DNA of 64,000 bases from Paludibacteraceae bacterium (GCA_028694915.1 JAQVJY010000007.1:1-64000), one strand, 5' to 3'; numbered from the stretch's first letter, positions 8,992-18,101 are shown. Numbers and translations: made by a program. Notes: generated from the letters alone by a model not told the origin.

Positions 8992-10569
8992 TTATGGTAA
9001 TACGATTGGTGCGTAAGACAAGGTTGTTGATTTAGCACCAGTTACTTTAATTTTATCAATTAAAATGGTTGATCCAGATTTTAATCCCATAAGTTGTTTA
9101 CGTTGTGTATCTGTAAATTTACTACCATTAGAAGTAGAAGCATTAAAACCACCACGACCATCGGAAATTAACAAGGTAAATTCAGCAATACGGAACGATG
9201 CTTTTAATAAACCATCAGCATACTCGGCAACCATATCACCTTCAACTAATTGTCTACGAGTTAACTTATGTTTTGATGTGTTAGGGTTGTAAAGCACGGC
9301 ATTACCATTATCATCTTTAATTGATAAGAACGCAGTTGGATCAGGTAATGCTCTTACACGGAAACGACCAGTACCCATTGGAGTATTTCTTCCTTCCACA
9401 GTGGTTGAAACATTAATAACAACGTCATCATAACTTTTAGGACGATAAATGAAAATTGCGCCATTTTTTTCGAACGAACCATGGCTTGGTGACACTTGTA
9501 GCTTTTCTGTAGCAACACCTGGTACCGAAATACTAATACGGTTATTGTATCCCATATAAACTACATTCATATCTTCATTGGCAATAGTAGCAGAAGGGGC
9601 ACCTACAGTGTATTCATCTTTGAAGGCATATTCGCGTGGAATACCATCATTACCACGTAAGACAATTTTACCTGAATATTGGAATACACCTAAAGAGTTA
9701 CAAGTTACAGTGTATGTATTGCTGGATAAACGTGAACCTCCGATATAATATTCTGGTACTTTTGTTGAGTCCACAGCTGACAGTGCAATTTGAGCTTTGT
9801 AGGTTCCACCTTTCATCACGTGTTTACTCGTTGGAATCACAAAAGCTTGGATTTTATTTACACGGAAGTCACCAGCATCGGTTTGCATTTTGAAGTAATT
9901 AATCAATTCCGCTTCTGTTGTTCGAATGTCATTTTCATATTTTGATAACATCGTAGTTACCGCAATAATCGGCATAGATTCGAACATGCTATTAATCCAG
10001 TCGACTTTTTCGCCGTGAGAATTAACAGCTGGAGCAGTCGAAAATTTCTTTTCGTAAATTGCTGTTTGAGCTGAATCATTTCCAAACATATCTTCTACAA
10101 AATGGCGATAATCAGTTAATCGTTGTTGAAATTCTTGAGCTCGCTGTTTAGTCGTATTCAATTGGAAATATTCTCCTGAAATATCAAGATTATCCTTTTT
10201 TTGTAATTTATGTCTGTTTACAGTATCTAAGGCAATTTCGTATCCATCGGCCATTTGCATCATGTCACGTTTGCAGGTGCGAATAAAAGTGATAATACTA
10301 TCACTTTTAGCTTTTACTATTTTAGATTTTTCCAACCATTCTCCCACCTTTTCTGGATTTTGGTCGTATAAGTATTGAAGGTCTCCATATAATCCCTCAT
10401 TTTGTTGTAAACGTGTCTCAGTATTGGTTAACAAGCTATTGTCAACCATTATAAAACCATTTAAGATATCTGCAGATACATTTAGAGCTAACATAGCTGT
10501 TAACACCAAATACATCATACCAATCATTTTTTGTCTCGGGGTTTCCGGACAATTTTTAGCACCACTCAT
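8992..10569 (-). CDS. gldM: T9SS/gliding motor subunit GldM/PorM
   Basis: A 525-aa protein with a short cytoplasmic N-terminus, one transmembrane helix (about 14-34, MIGMMYLVLTAMLALNVSA) and a large periplasmic part. The helix carries the conserved N-terminal signature of GldM (PRQKMIGMMYLVLTAMLALNVS). The periplasmic part has a helical domain (about 40-225) followed by three beta-rich domains (about 225-525), the family arrangement. Family knowledge: GldM dimers with GldL form the proton-driven inner-membrane motor that powers T9SS secretion and, in gliders, motility. It lies 55 nt downstream of gldL and 13 nt upstream of gldN. Confidence 0.96.
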   Translation of the reverse strand: MSGAKNCPETPRQKMIGMMYLVLTAMLALNVSADILNGFIMVDNSLLTNTETRLQQNEGLYGDLQYLYDQNPEKVGEWLEKSKIVKAKSDSIITFIRTCKRDMMQMADGYEIALDTVNRHKLQKKDNLDISGEYFQLNTTKQRAQEFQQRLTDYRHFVEDMFGNDSAQTAIYEKKFSTAPAVNSHGEKVDWINSMFESMPIIAVTTMLSKYENDIRTTEAELINYFKMQTDAGDFRVNKIQAFVIPTSKHVMKGGTYKAQIALSAVDSTKVPEYYIGGSRLSSNTYTVTCNSLGVFQYSGKIVLRGNDGIPREYAFKDEYTVGAPSATIANEDMNVVYMGYNNRISISVPGVATEKLQVSPSHGSFEKNGAIFIYRPKSYDDVVINVSTTVEGRNTPMGTGRFRVRALPDPTAFLSIKDDNGNAVLYNPNTSKHKLTRRQLVEGDMVAEYADGLLKASFRIAEFTLLISDGRGGFNASTSNGSKFTDTQRKQLMGLKSGSTILIDKIKVTGAKSTTLSYAPIVLP

Positions 10570-10624
10570 CTAATTATCCTTTATTTAATAGTTAGTTACA
10601 AGTAAAGAGTTTAACACACAAGTG

Positions 10625-11503
10625 TTAACCGTTGATTGCATTCAGCATGTTACCGTAAATAGCATTCAGATCAACTACTTTTTGGGCTAATTTTCCTGTT
10701 TCGTCTTTATATTTTTCAACATCTACAGCACTTACAGACATGGCTTTTTGTACTTTATCAATATCATTTGCCACTGCATGTATTTTAACTGTTTGTTCTT
10801 CTACTGCATCTGTTTGAGCTTGAATATTTTTCAAATGTATTTCATACACTGAGTTAATGGCGCCCAAATTTTTGTTGATATTTTCAGCTTTTTCCACATA
10901 CACTTTCGTGTTGGCTTGAACAGTAGTCATATTATCTGTAATGCCATTGTAAGAAGCAAGTAGAGCATTAGAAGCCACGTCAAGATTTTGTTGTTTCGTT
11001 GCAAATTGAGCTGCAGCAACAGAGGCTGTTTCAAGATTTTTAGCAAAAGAGTCTGTTAAACCAGCAACTTTAGAGATACCAGCTATTTGGTTAGCTGCCT
11101 CACTGATATTTTTCAATCCTTCTGACATAGCTTTTACATCTGAATCGTTTAACGGATTTACAGTGGCGGTAGTAGTACCACCTGTAACCCCTGCAGAGCT
11201 AGAGCCACCGACGCCGGCACCTAAATAATTTTTTAGTGGATCTTTCTCTTTTTCTAGTAAGGCTGGGAAAACATGATCCCAATGTAAGTCTGGATGAGGA
11301 TCATCCAATATACCTAGAGAGAAAAGAATAGCTTCGGTAAACATACCAATCGTCAACATAATACTTGCGCCAGGCCAGTGCAAAATTTTAAATAACGCAC
11401 CGACAATTACAACTGCAGCACCTAATGAATAAACACTTCCTACTACTTTTTTTCCTTGAGGGCTGAAGTACCATTTCATAAACCCTGTACGCTCTTTTGC
11501 CAT
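10625..11503 (-). CDS. gldL: T9SS/gliding motor subunit GldL/PorL
   Basis: A 292-aa inner-membrane protein with two transmembrane helices near the N-terminus (about 19-39 and 45-65). The first ends in ALFKILHWPGA and the second contains GMFTEAILFSLGILD; its membrane Glu is the residue tied to proton coupling in this family. The rest is a cytoplasmic Ala/Asn-rich helical tail predicted to form coiled coils (about 120-290). A Gly/Ser/Thr-rich linker (about 97-115) joins the two parts. It partners with GldM to form the T9SS motor. The gene lies between gldK (56 nt) and gldM (55 nt), the standard order. Confidence 0.96.
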   Translation of the reverse strand: MAKERTGFMKWYFSPQGKKVVGSVYSLGAAVVIVGALFKILHWPGASIMLTIGMFTEAILFSLGILDDPHPDLHWDHVFPALLEKEKDPLKNYLGAGVGGSSSAGVTGGTTTATVNPLNDSDVKAMSEGLKNISEAANQIAGISKVAGLTDSFAKNLETASVAAAQFATKQQNLDVASNALLASYNGITDNMTTVQANTKVYVEKAENINKNLGAINSVYEIHLKNIQAQTDAVEEQTVKIHAVANDIDKVQKAMSVSAVDVEKYKDETGKLAQKVVDLNAIYGNMLNAING

Positions 11504-11559
11504 AAAAATAATGTTTAAAAGTTTTTTTTAATTATTTGATTTTAGATTTAAGTCTGTTT

Positions 11560-12951
11560 TTATTCACCTATATAACTTCTTACACAACGGAAGCCAATGG
11601 TAGAACTACGTTTTGTTTGATATTCGAAATCACTAATACCACATTGTAAATAAGCACCTACATCTTTCCATGAACCTCCGCGAATCACTTTACGTTTGAG
11701 GATTTTAGGATCGTTCATTTTTGATTTATAATCATAACTTGGATTCATATCGTGCGTGAATGTTGGCGCTGTCTGGTCGTAAGTTGTTGATGTCCACTCA
11801 GATACATTACCTGCCATGTCAAATAAACCATAATCGTTTGGATCAAATGATGCCACTTGAGAAGGAATTAAATAACCGTCTTCGGTATAGTTACCACGCA
11901 TTGGCTTAAAGTTGGCCATGAAACAACCTTTGTTGTCGCGAATATAAGGACCTCCCCAAGGATATTGAGCCGAATTACGACCTCCACGAGCAGCGTATTC
12001 CCATTCTGCTTCAGTTGGGAGTCGATAATCTTGTGTTTTAGGTAATCCAGGAACTGATTCGTAATACGCTGTTCTCCAATGACAAAAAGCTTGTGCTTGG
12101 TCCCAAGATACGCCTACTACAGGATATTTTCCATTACTTGGATGAGAAAAGTAATTTTGCATAGCAGGTTCATTGAAACTGTATGTAAATTCGCGCATCC
12201 AGCACATGGTATCTGGATAGATGTTGATAATCTTCCGTGAAATCAGGTCACTACGGTGACGAAGTCTTTTGGTAATTACAGTGTCTACAATGGCTCCATT
12301 TCTCATAAACGCACTATCAATACGTACTTTTGCATTAGGACCATAACTAGCTGTGTACGGATTGAACTCATTACCAGGAAGAGCTGCTTGATCATAATTA
12401 ATCCATTGGTAAGAATAATTCATTATGTGAGAATTAATCTGTTTCCCTTTTGTTTTTTCTAATCCAGAAAAGAACATTTGGTTGATAGCGTTATATTTCG
12501 CTTCTGTCAACTCGTCACCTTCTTTCCATTTAACACCCCATGGAATTTTGGTTTTCCAATTAAGTAAAGTATCTAATTCTTCTTCACCATATACCTTTGT
12601 GGTTTTGTAGTATTTTGCGGATTCTGTTTCATCATCCATTTGACGGAGGTATTCCAATGTTAAGGAGTCACGTACCCAGTGTACAAATTGACGATATTCA
12701 CCATTGGTAATTTCGGTTTCATCCATCCAGAAAGCGTCAACAGAAACAGTTTTTTGTTTTTGTTGCATGGTCCAAGTGACCGATTGGTCGTTCGGTCCCA
12801 TGTTGAATGAACCACGTGGAATGAAAACCATCCCGTATGGAGTCGTTTCAGGTTTTGATTTGCCATACACGCCAACTAGAAAACCTTTTGGTTTTGAACA
12901 GCTTGACATTACTATGGCTGCAGTAAAGATGAAGAACAACAGTTTTTTCAT
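11560..12951 (-). CDS. gldK: T9SS outer-membrane lipoprotein GldK/PorK
   Basis: A 463-aa lipoprotein: the signal sequence ends in a lipobox (VMSSC|SKPKG, Cys about 19). The rest is a formylglycine-generating enzyme/SUMF1-like fold: GMVFIPRGSFNMG near 40, ETEITNGEYRQF near 78, LPTEAEWEYAARGGRNS near 315, GNVSEWTSTTYD near 383 and a C-terminal GFRCVRSYIGE. Family knowledge: GldK/PorK has this fold without known enzymatic activity and builds the periplasmic T9SS ring with GldN, held in the outer membrane by its lipid. It follows porP by 11 nt. Confidence 0.95.
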   Translation of the reverse strand: MKKLLFFIFTAAIVMSSCSKPKGFLVGVYGKSKPETTPYGMVFIPRGSFNMGPNDQSVTWTMQQKQKTVSVDAFWMDETEITNGEYRQFVHWVRDSLTLEYLRQMDDETESAKYYKTTKVYGEEELDTLLNWKTKIPWGVKWKEGDELTEAKYNAINQMFFSGLEKTKGKQINSHIMNYSYQWINYDQAALPGNEFNPYTASYGPNAKVRIDSAFMRNGAIVDTVITKRLRHRSDLISRKIINIYPDTMCWMREFTYSFNEPAMQNYFSHPSNGKYPVVGVSWDQAQAFCHWRTAYYESVPGLPKTQDYRLPTEAEWEYAARGGRNSAQYPWGGPYIRDNKGCFMANFKPMRGNYTEDGYLIPSQVASFDPNDYGLFDMAGNVSEWTSTTYDQTAPTFTHDMNPSYDYKSKMNDPKILKRKVIRGGSWKDVGAYLQCGISDFEYQTKRSSTIGFRCVRSYIGE

Positions 12952-12962
12952 ATATCTCTCAA

Positions 12963-13925
12963 TTATAGAATTCTTACACTTTTATATTTTTTATTCCTTT
13001 TGTCGAAAGCTAAACTAAATTCGTATCCTAAACAAATTTCGTGTGAACCGTGGCTCACTGCGATTATGGTTGTTATGGGTAAATCATAAGAGTAACCAAT
13101 CATCAACCCATTTAACACTCTGATACCTAATAAAAACGAGATGGCATCTAACCGTCCTGATAAGCCTCCCCAATATTTGTCTTTATAATCAAGTAATAAC
13201 GACACGTTAGGATTCCAGCTTACCAAATCTGTGATAATTAATGCTGACGTTTTCAGTTTATAATCTGGATTCTTTAACTCAAAATTATAACCACCAGAAA
13301 CGGTGTACAATCGTTTTGTAAAGAAATCGCCTACATCACCCAATTCAATACTTGGTTCAGGTAAATGTAATACCGACATGCCAGCGTACCAATCTTTAGT
13401 AGAGTAGTGAATTCCTAATCCTAAGTCAAGTCCCATACCCGATACCGAGGTCGTTGGTATTATTGGATCTTGTGCAGGGCTAAAATAATCACTTTCTACA
13501 AGATGAACACTATCTCCTTTAAATACAATATTTGAAAACCCAATGGTTGTTCCTATGCTTAATTTACCCTCGCCTAATTTTAATTTATAGGCATATTGTA
13601 AACTAAATTGTTGATTAGAAAAAATGCCAAACTCATCATTTACTAATCGCAAGCCTCCACCGTGTTGGCTATTTCCAACTGAAAAGGGTGAGTGCACTGA
13701 CAAAAAAGTAGTACGTGGTGCATTATCAATACTAATCCATTGCAACCGTTGTAATCCAAATATTTCTATCATCTGCTGTTCGCCTACAGCAGCCGGATTC
13801 ATTATTGTTTTATTATACATGTATTGGGTAATTTGAGCATCAAACTGCCCCCACACCGATGTATTTATAACGAAACAAAGTACTAAACCTAAACTTAACG
13901 AGCTGTATTTATTAAAAAACTTCAC
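12963..13925 (-). CDS. porP: PorP/SprF family outer-membrane protein
   Basis: A 320-aa outer-membrane beta-barrel protein of the PorP/SprF family. It has a signal peptide (about 1-26, ending SVWGQ), then the signature FDAQITQYMYNKTIMNPAAVG. Alternating strands carry motifs such as FSLQYAYKLKLGEGKLSIG and GLMIGYSYDLPIT, and a Lys-rich tail ends the protein. In Porphyromonas gingivalis PorP is needed for T9SS function; SprF homologues help export SprB-type adhesins. Here it heads the operon, as in P. gingivalis, 11 nt before gldK. No perfect -7 promoter box was found in the 128 nt upstream. Confidence 0.92.
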   Translation of the reverse strand: MKFFNKYSSLSLGLVLCFVINTSVWGQFDAQITQYMYNKTIMNPAAVGEQQMIEIFGLQRLQWISIDNAPRTTFLSVHSPFSVGNSQHGGGLRLVNDEFGIFSNQQFSLQYAYKLKLGEGKLSIGTTIGFSNIVFKGDSVHLVESDYFSPAQDPIIPTTSVSGMGLDLGLGIHYSTKDWYAGMSVLHLPEPSIELGDVGDFFTKRLYTVSGGYNFELKNPDYKLKTSALIITDLVSWNPNVSLLLDYKDKYWGGLSGRLDAISFLLGIRVLNGLMIGYSYDLPITTIIAVSHGSHEICLGYEFSLAFDKRNKKYKSVRIL

Positions 13926-14053
13926 AATTATTCGATAAAATCAATGTTTTTTGAGACACAAACTAGATGCTTCACATTAGTAAAACTAAAAACACTTTGA
14001 AAAATTGTGTGTCGTAAAGTTTCTTTCGCTAAATTTATATTAAGCTTGACGCT

Positions 14054-14275
14054 TTAATATTCTTCTTCGTTAAAGAAGAAATCCTCTTTACTAGGATAAT
14101 CAGGCCAGATATCTTCGATACTTTCGTAAATATCACCTTCATCCTCAATTTCTTGTAAATTTTCAATTACTTCAAGTGGGGCGCCAGAACGCATCGCATA
14201 ATCGATAAGCTCATCTTTTGAGGCTGGCCAAGGCGCATCTTCTAGTTTTGAGGCAAGTTCTAATGTCCAATACAT
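14054..14275 (-). CDS. DUF2795 family protein
   Basis: A 73-aa soluble protein strongly resembling the conserved Bacteroidota DUF2795 proteins. It starts MYWTLELASKLEDAPWPASKDELIDYA and ends in a very acidic tail (IWPDYPSKEDFFFNEEEY). It is predicted helical and negatively charged. No biochemical function is established for the family. It is monocistronic, with a perfect -7 box upstream, and stands between the T9SS operon and the adenosyltransferase gene. Confidence 0.9.
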   Translation of the reverse strand: MYWTLELASKLEDAPWPASKDELIDYAMRSGAPLEVIENLQEIEDEGDIYESIEDIWPDYPSKEDFFFNEEEY

Positions 14276-14341
14276 AAATATAAGTCCTAATAACGTTTAA
14301 TATAGCGTAAACTACACCAATATAAATTGGTTTTCAATCGG

Positions 14342-14349
14342 CAAAGATA
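14342..14349 (-). promoter_or_regulatory. -7 box for the DUF2795 gene
   Basis: Minus-strand TATCTTTG, a perfect TAnnTTTG match, 67 nt upstream of the ATG at 14275. It lies just beyond the end of the upstream adenosyltransferase gene. Confidence 0.55.
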
Positions 14350-14370
14350 CTTTTTTTTTAAATAGCTGTA

Positions 14371-14916
14371 TCACTTTTCCCAAAAAAAATCATTCGAGTT
14401 ATTTTTTTTTGTTAAAAAACGAGCTAAAACAAACAGAAAATCAGATAGTCGATTCATATAAATAACCACATTTTCATCTATAATTACTTGATTTTTAGCT
14501 TCTAAAATCATTCTTTCTGCACGCCTTGTGATGGCACGACAAACATGAGCCAATGCGGAGGTTTCTTCTTCACCATAGATGATAAAATTAGTCAATTTTG
14601 GTAATTGGTCATTCATTTTATCTATATTTTCTTCTAAAAAGGTAATATTTTCCGAAGATATTTTCGCGGAATCTGGTAATTTGGTGGTAGTCGTGTCGGT
14701 TGCTAAGTTTGCGCCTATACGCATCAATGTATTTTGGATGACATGAATCATGTCACGTTCTTCTCCTGTAAGTTTGGATTTTAATAGTCCGAGAAATGCA
14801 TTGAGTTCATCTACAGTGCCATAGGCTTGTAAACGTTTATCTGTTTTGGACACACGTTGTCCTCCAACCAATGATGTAGTGCCTTTGTCGCCTGTTTTTG
14901 TGTAAATTTTTGTCAT
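14371..14916 (-). CDS. PduO-type cob(I)alamin adenosyltransferase
   Basis: A 181-aa (from the start used) ATP:cob(I)alamin adenosyltransferase of the PduO/EutT-like trimeric family, which makes adenosylcobalamin from ATP and reduced corrinoid. Signatures: the N-terminal ATP-binding stretch KIYTKTGDKGTTSLVGG, then VDELNAFLG (about 35), and the C-terminal motif ALAHVCRAITRRAERMI (about 128), which carries the Arg residues contacting the triphosphate. An earlier in-frame ATG at 14940 overlaps the upstream gene by 14 nt and adds eight residues not seen in the family. The ATG at 14916 places KIYTKTGDKG at the usual position. It lies downstream of the methyltransferase gene, likely in one transcript. 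Confidence 0.92.
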   Translation of the reverse strand: MTKIYTKTGDKGTTSLVGGQRVSKTDKRLQAYGTVDELNAFLGLLKSKLTGEERDMIHVIQNTLMRIGANLATDTTTTKLPDSAKISSENITFLEENIDKMNDQLPKLTNFIIYGEEETSALAHVCRAITRRAERMILEAKNQVIIDENVVIYMNRLSDFLFVLARFLTKKNNSNDFFWEK

Positions 14917-14926
14917 ATCATTATCG

Positions 14927-15709
14927 CTAAAATTTAACAATGTAGGATTCTTTTTGTAAATCAGGATTAAAGAGCGTAATTCCCATTTGGAACAAGTCCA
15001 TGTCTACTCGTATTTTTGGATGTTGTTTGATTTTGTTCCAAGCTCGCTCCATTTCTTCGGACCAATGTATGTCATCAAATATAAAGACTGTTTTTGAATG
15101 CGCTTTTGGTAGGCAGTATTCGAAATATTTAACAGTGGATTCGTACGTGTGATTAGCATCAAAAAAGACAATGTCTAGTCTAGGTAATTTTTCTAATACG
15201 TCAGGCAACATAGAATCGATATCGCCTTGTATGGTAGTAATATTGGTGAGGTTATGTTGTTTGAAATTTCTCTTGGCTATGTTGCAAAGTGATGGTTCAC
15301 CTTCAATGGTAATTACATTTGCTTGAGAATTTGCTGCGGCTAAATGCATGGTAGTTAAACCGATATTGGTTCCTAATTCAACAATGTACTGTGCATTTGT
15401 GTTATTTGTAATACGAAATAGAAGTTCTGCATATTTTTGCTTGGTGGTCGATTTTTTTGCAATTTCACCAATAGTGGTGGTGCGTGCAGAGCTAGTTCCA
15501 AATCCGGCTAACGAAATTTCTGTTTTGTTAGATAGGAGTTCCTTACGTATGGTGCGGAGCGTTTGATAGGCATAAAAAAAATCCTTTTCGTATAATACAT
15601 GGTTGAGCCAATGAAATACGAAAGGTGAGTGTACACCAAAGCCTTTATAATGCTTTGCGCGGCGCCGATAACGTAAATATGCGCTAATTTTGTAGTAAGG
15701 TATCTTCAT
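14927..15709 (-). CDS. Class I SAM-dependent methyltransferase (Methyltransf_24-like)
   Basis: A 260-aa Rossmann-fold methyltransferase. The SAM-binding motif I is IVELGTNIGLTTMHLA (about 119), the acidic end of strand 2 is VITIEGEPSLC (about 146), and motif IV is RLDIVFFDANHTYEST (about 190), like the O-methyltransferase/Methyltransf_24 group. The N-terminal part (about 1-60) begins Lys/Tyr/Arg-rich, with GFGVHSPFVFHWLN, a pattern common in Bacteroidota members. Substrate unknown. It is co-directional with the adenosyltransferase gene (10 nt gap), which does not itself reveal function. Confidence 0.85.
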   Translation of the reverse strand: MKIPYYKISAYLRYRRRAKHYKGFGVHSPFVFHWLNHVLYEKDFFYAYQTLRTIRKELLSNKTEISLAGFGTSSARTTTIGEIAKKSTTKQKYAELLFRITNNTNAQYIVELGTNIGLTTMHLAAANSQANVITIEGEPSLCNIAKRNFKQHNLTNITTIQGDIDSMLPDVLEKLPRLDIVFFDANHTYESTVKYFEYCLPKAHSKTVFIFDDIHWSEEMERAWNKIKQHPKIRVDMDLFQMGITLFNPDLQKESYIVKF

Positions 15710-15722
15710 GATTTAAGGTATG

Positions 15723-15730
15723 CAAAGGTA
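15723..15730 (-). promoter_or_regulatory. -7 box for the methyltransferase/adenosyltransferase operon
   Basis: Minus-strand TACCTTTG, a perfect TAnnTTTG match, 14 nt upstream of the ATG at 15709. The implied leader is very short. Confidence 0.5.
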
Positions 15731-15815
15731 CTATTATTTTTTTAAACAATATATCGGAATCAGGTGTTTTTTTTGTTTTTTGTATTTGAGGATTGGGAAT
15801 TTGTTTATTAATTGT

Positions 15816-15838
15816 TATTTTTGTGATATCTATTTTTG
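15816..15838 (+). promoter_or_regulatory. Tandem -7 like boxes upstream of the small lipoprotein
   Basis: Two TATTTTTG sequences (15816-15823 and 15831-15838) fit the TAnnTTTG consensus on the plus strand, about 110-130 nt upstream of the small lipoprotein frame. The region is T-rich, so chance matches are possible. Confidence 0.35.
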
Positions 15839-15948
15839 CACTAAATATAAATAATTTATGTGTGCAGCGTTTTTTTTGTTTAGAACATCTTACGATTATA
15901 AATTGATGGTTAATTTTATTTATTTAAATTAGTTATTAAAAATACTTT

Positions 15949-16188
15949 TTGATTGCAGCGGTTTTAATTCTTGCTGCTTTAGGGATGAGTGCGTGTAGTG
16001 ATACGAAGTCTTGTTATGAATTTACCACGGTTATTCATTGGACTTCTACTACTCAAACAACAAGTGTTACTTATGAGTATATGACGAAGGCTGAGGCAGA
16101 TGCTCATAAGGCGGATTTAGAGACTTCATCGTCGACATGTACTTACAAACGTGTTTCAAAAAGTGAAGCTGATTGTACGAATGATTAA
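15949..16188 (+). CDS. Small predicted lipoprotein without an ATG start
   Basis: A 79-aa frame with a lipoprotein signal (LIAAVLILAALGMSAC|SDTKSC) followed by a short Thr/Ser-rich domain containing four Cys and ending KSEADCTND. No ATG precedes the signal sequence in frame. The first possible start is TTG at 15949, and the in-frame stop TAA at 15937 excludes anything longer. The bases before it (ATTAAAAATAC) resemble an ATGAAAAAATAC start that lost a G and an A, so the start may have decayed, or TTG may be used. A clear terminator follows. No family recognised. Confidence 0.55.
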   Translation: MIAAVLILAALGMSACSDTKSCYEFTTVIHWTSTTQTTSVTYEYMTKAEADAHKADLETSSSTCTYKRVSKSEADCTND

Positions 16189-16203
16189 CTTTTTACTTTT
16201 TGT

Positions 16204-16237
16204 AAAAAACCTTCCAATATTCTTGGGAGGTTTTTTT
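16204..16237 (+). terminator. Terminator after the small lipoprotein
   Basis: Stem AAAAAACCTTCC / GGGAGGTTTTTT with one G-T pair and a 9-nt loop, followed by a T-run (7 Ts in total). It lies 16 nt after the stop codon. Its presence supports real transcription of the small upstream frame. Confidence 0.8.
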
Positions 16238-16260
16238 ATGCATTTTTGTGTTCAATTTAA

Positions 16261-16291
16261 TTGGTGGTGTATGTGTAAATATATACCTTTG
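16261..16291 (+). promoter_or_regulatory. Promoter of the SulP transporter gene
   Basis: -7 box TACCTTTG at 16284-16291, with a TTGG -33-like element at 16261-16264 and 19 nt between them, near the Bacteroidota spacing. It leaves a leader of about 95 nt before the ATG at 16394. Confidence 0.55.
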
Positions 16292-16393
16292 CAAAAGTTT
16301 TTTAGAGGTATTGATTTTTTTCTTTTAAGCTCTATTTTAGTAACTTATAGCTTTTGATATATCTATTTGATTTTATAAAATTATCCTTTTACG

Positions 16394-18094
16394 ATGAAAA
16401 TTTCTCTTAAAGAGGTTTTTTACCCCAAAATTATTTCGAGTCTTAAACAGTACAGCAAAGAACGTTTTCTAACCGATTTGATGGCTGGTATTATTGTTGG
16501 TATCGTGGCTATACCTTTGGCTATTGCATTTGGTATTGCTTCGGGAGTTGGTCCTACTGAAGGTTTGGTGACCGCTATTATAGCTGGTTTTCTTATCTCT
16601 TTATTTGGTGGGTCAAAAGTTCAAATTGGTGGCCCTACAGGTGCTTTTATTGTTATTGTTTATGGTATAATTCAACAACATGGTATTACAGGGTTAACTA
16701 TTGCAACGTTGATGGCTGGTGTATTGCTCGTGTTGATGGGTATCTTTAAATTAGGTAATGTCATTAAATTCGTTCCTTATCCAGTTATTGTTGGCTTCAC
16801 TGCAGGGATTGCATTAACTATTTTCTCGACCCAAATGAATGATTTGTTTGGATTAGAATTAACCAAAGTTCCAGCCAATTTTATTGATAAATGGATTTGT
16901 TATGCTGATAATATTTCGAATATCAATTGGTTGGCATTGCTTATAGGGGCGGTTAGCTTGTTCATTATTATATTAACGCCCAAGATTTCCAAAAAGATTC
17001 CAGGCTCTTTAGTCGCTATTGTGCTGGTTACTCTTGTAGTTTGGGGATTAAAACGGTTTGCTGGTATTGATAGCATCCAAACTATTGGCGATTTATACGA
17101 ATTACCTTCGGGTATTCCTGCACCTAAAATGCCCGCTGTCAGTTTAGCAGAAGGGCAGTCTATTTTTGGATTGATGCAACAATTATTTCCAGCTGCCTTT
17201 ACTATTGCTATGTTGGGCGCCATTGAGTCGTTGCTTTCTGCCATGGTAGCCGATGGTGTTATCGGCGATAAACATAATTCCAATACAGAACTGATTGGTC
17301 AAGGAATTGCCAATATGGTAGTGCCATTTTTTGGAGGTATTCCTGCTACAGGTGCTATCGCACGAACGATGACTAATATTAATAATGGTGGTAGAACTCC
17401 AGTGGCAGGTATCGTTCATGCTTTAGTTTTGTTGTTGGTTCTGCTGTTTTTAGGTAAATTAGTTGGATTTATTCCAATGGCTTGTTTGGCTGGTGTTTTA
17501 ATTATGGTTTCTTATAATATGAGTGAGTGGCGCACCATTGTGGCGTTGTCCAAAAATCCAAAGTCGGATTTTGTGGTTATGCTTGTTACGTTAATTTTGA
17601 CCGTAATCTTTGATTTGACAATCGCTATAGAAGTAGGTTTACTATTGGCTATTGTTCTATTTCTGAAACGCACTAGTGAATCGGTATCTATAAAGGTGTT
17701 CCATGATGAGATTGATCCAAATCAAGAGTCAGACGTAGCTACGGAACAAGAAAAGCTCTTGATACCAGATGGCGTAGAGGTTTACGAAATTGATGGACCT
17801 TACTTTTTTGGTATAGCTAATAAATTTGATGAAGTGATGAAAGAGGTGGGCGATGCTCCTCAAGTTCGTATTATTCGAATGCGTAAAGTGCCATTTATTG
17901 ATTCTACAGGCCTACATAATTTAGCAACTTTGTGCAAACAATCTTCTAAGGAAGGCATTGAGGTAGTTTTATCGGGAGTCAATCCATCGGTGCATGCAAC
18001 GTTGGTGAAAGCGGGATTTGAAAAGTTGATTTGTCCAGAAAATATTTGTCCGAACATCAATGTGGCATTAGAACGCGCGTCGGAATTGCTATAA
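16394..18094 (+). CDS. SulP family inorganic anion transporter
   Basis: A 566-aa inner-membrane transporter of the SulP/SLC26 family. The family signature lies near residue 38: AIPLAIAFGIASGVGPTEGL and GGPTGAFIVI. About 11-14 hydrophobic segments span residues 28-435. A cytoplasmic STAS domain occupies about 460-560 (VPFIDSTGLHNLATL, with the conserved Ser-Thr of the nucleotide/phosphorylation loop). Members move sulfate, bicarbonate or other anions; the substrate cannot be deduced. No carbonic anhydrase or sulfate-assimilation gene is adjacent. The gene converges on the DUF4491 gene with 7 nt between the stop codons. Confidence 0.94.
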   Translation: MKISLKEVFYPKIISSLKQYSKERFLTDLMAGIIVGIVAIPLAIAFGIASGVGPTEGLVTAIIAGFLISLFGGSKVQIGGPTGAFIVIVYGIIQQHGITGLTIATLMAGVLLVLMGIFKLGNVIKFVPYPVIVGFTAGIALTIFSTQMNDLFGLELTKVPANFIDKWICYADNISNINWLALLIGAVSLFIIILTPKISKKIPGSLVAIVLVTLVVWGLKRFAGIDSIQTIGDLYELPSGIPAPKMPAVSLAEGQSIFGLMQQLFPAAFTIAMLGAIESLLSAMVADGVIGDKHNSNTELIGQGIANMVVPFFGGIPATGAIARTMTNINNGGRTPVAGIVHALVLLLVLLFLGKLVGFIPMACLAGVLIMVSYNMSEWRTIVALSKNPKSDFVVMLVTLILTVIFDLTIAIEVGLLLAIVLFLKRTSESVSIKVFHDEIDPNQESDVATEQEKLLIPDGVEVYEIDGPYFFGIANKFDEVMKEVGDAPQVRIIRMRKVPFIDSTGLHNLATLCKQSSKEGIEVVLSGVNPSVHATLVKAGFEKLICPENICPNINVALERASELL

Positions 18095-18101
18095 ATCGAG
18101 T

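Noticed and set aside
6323..13925. Evidence that the organism glides
   Set aside because: gldKLMN and porP are also found in non-gliding T9SS bacteria; no gldA-J or sprB genes are in the window.
16900..17283. Open frames antisense to the SulP transporter gene
   Set aside because: The SulP frame has strong family motifs and the antisense frames have none; they are shadows.
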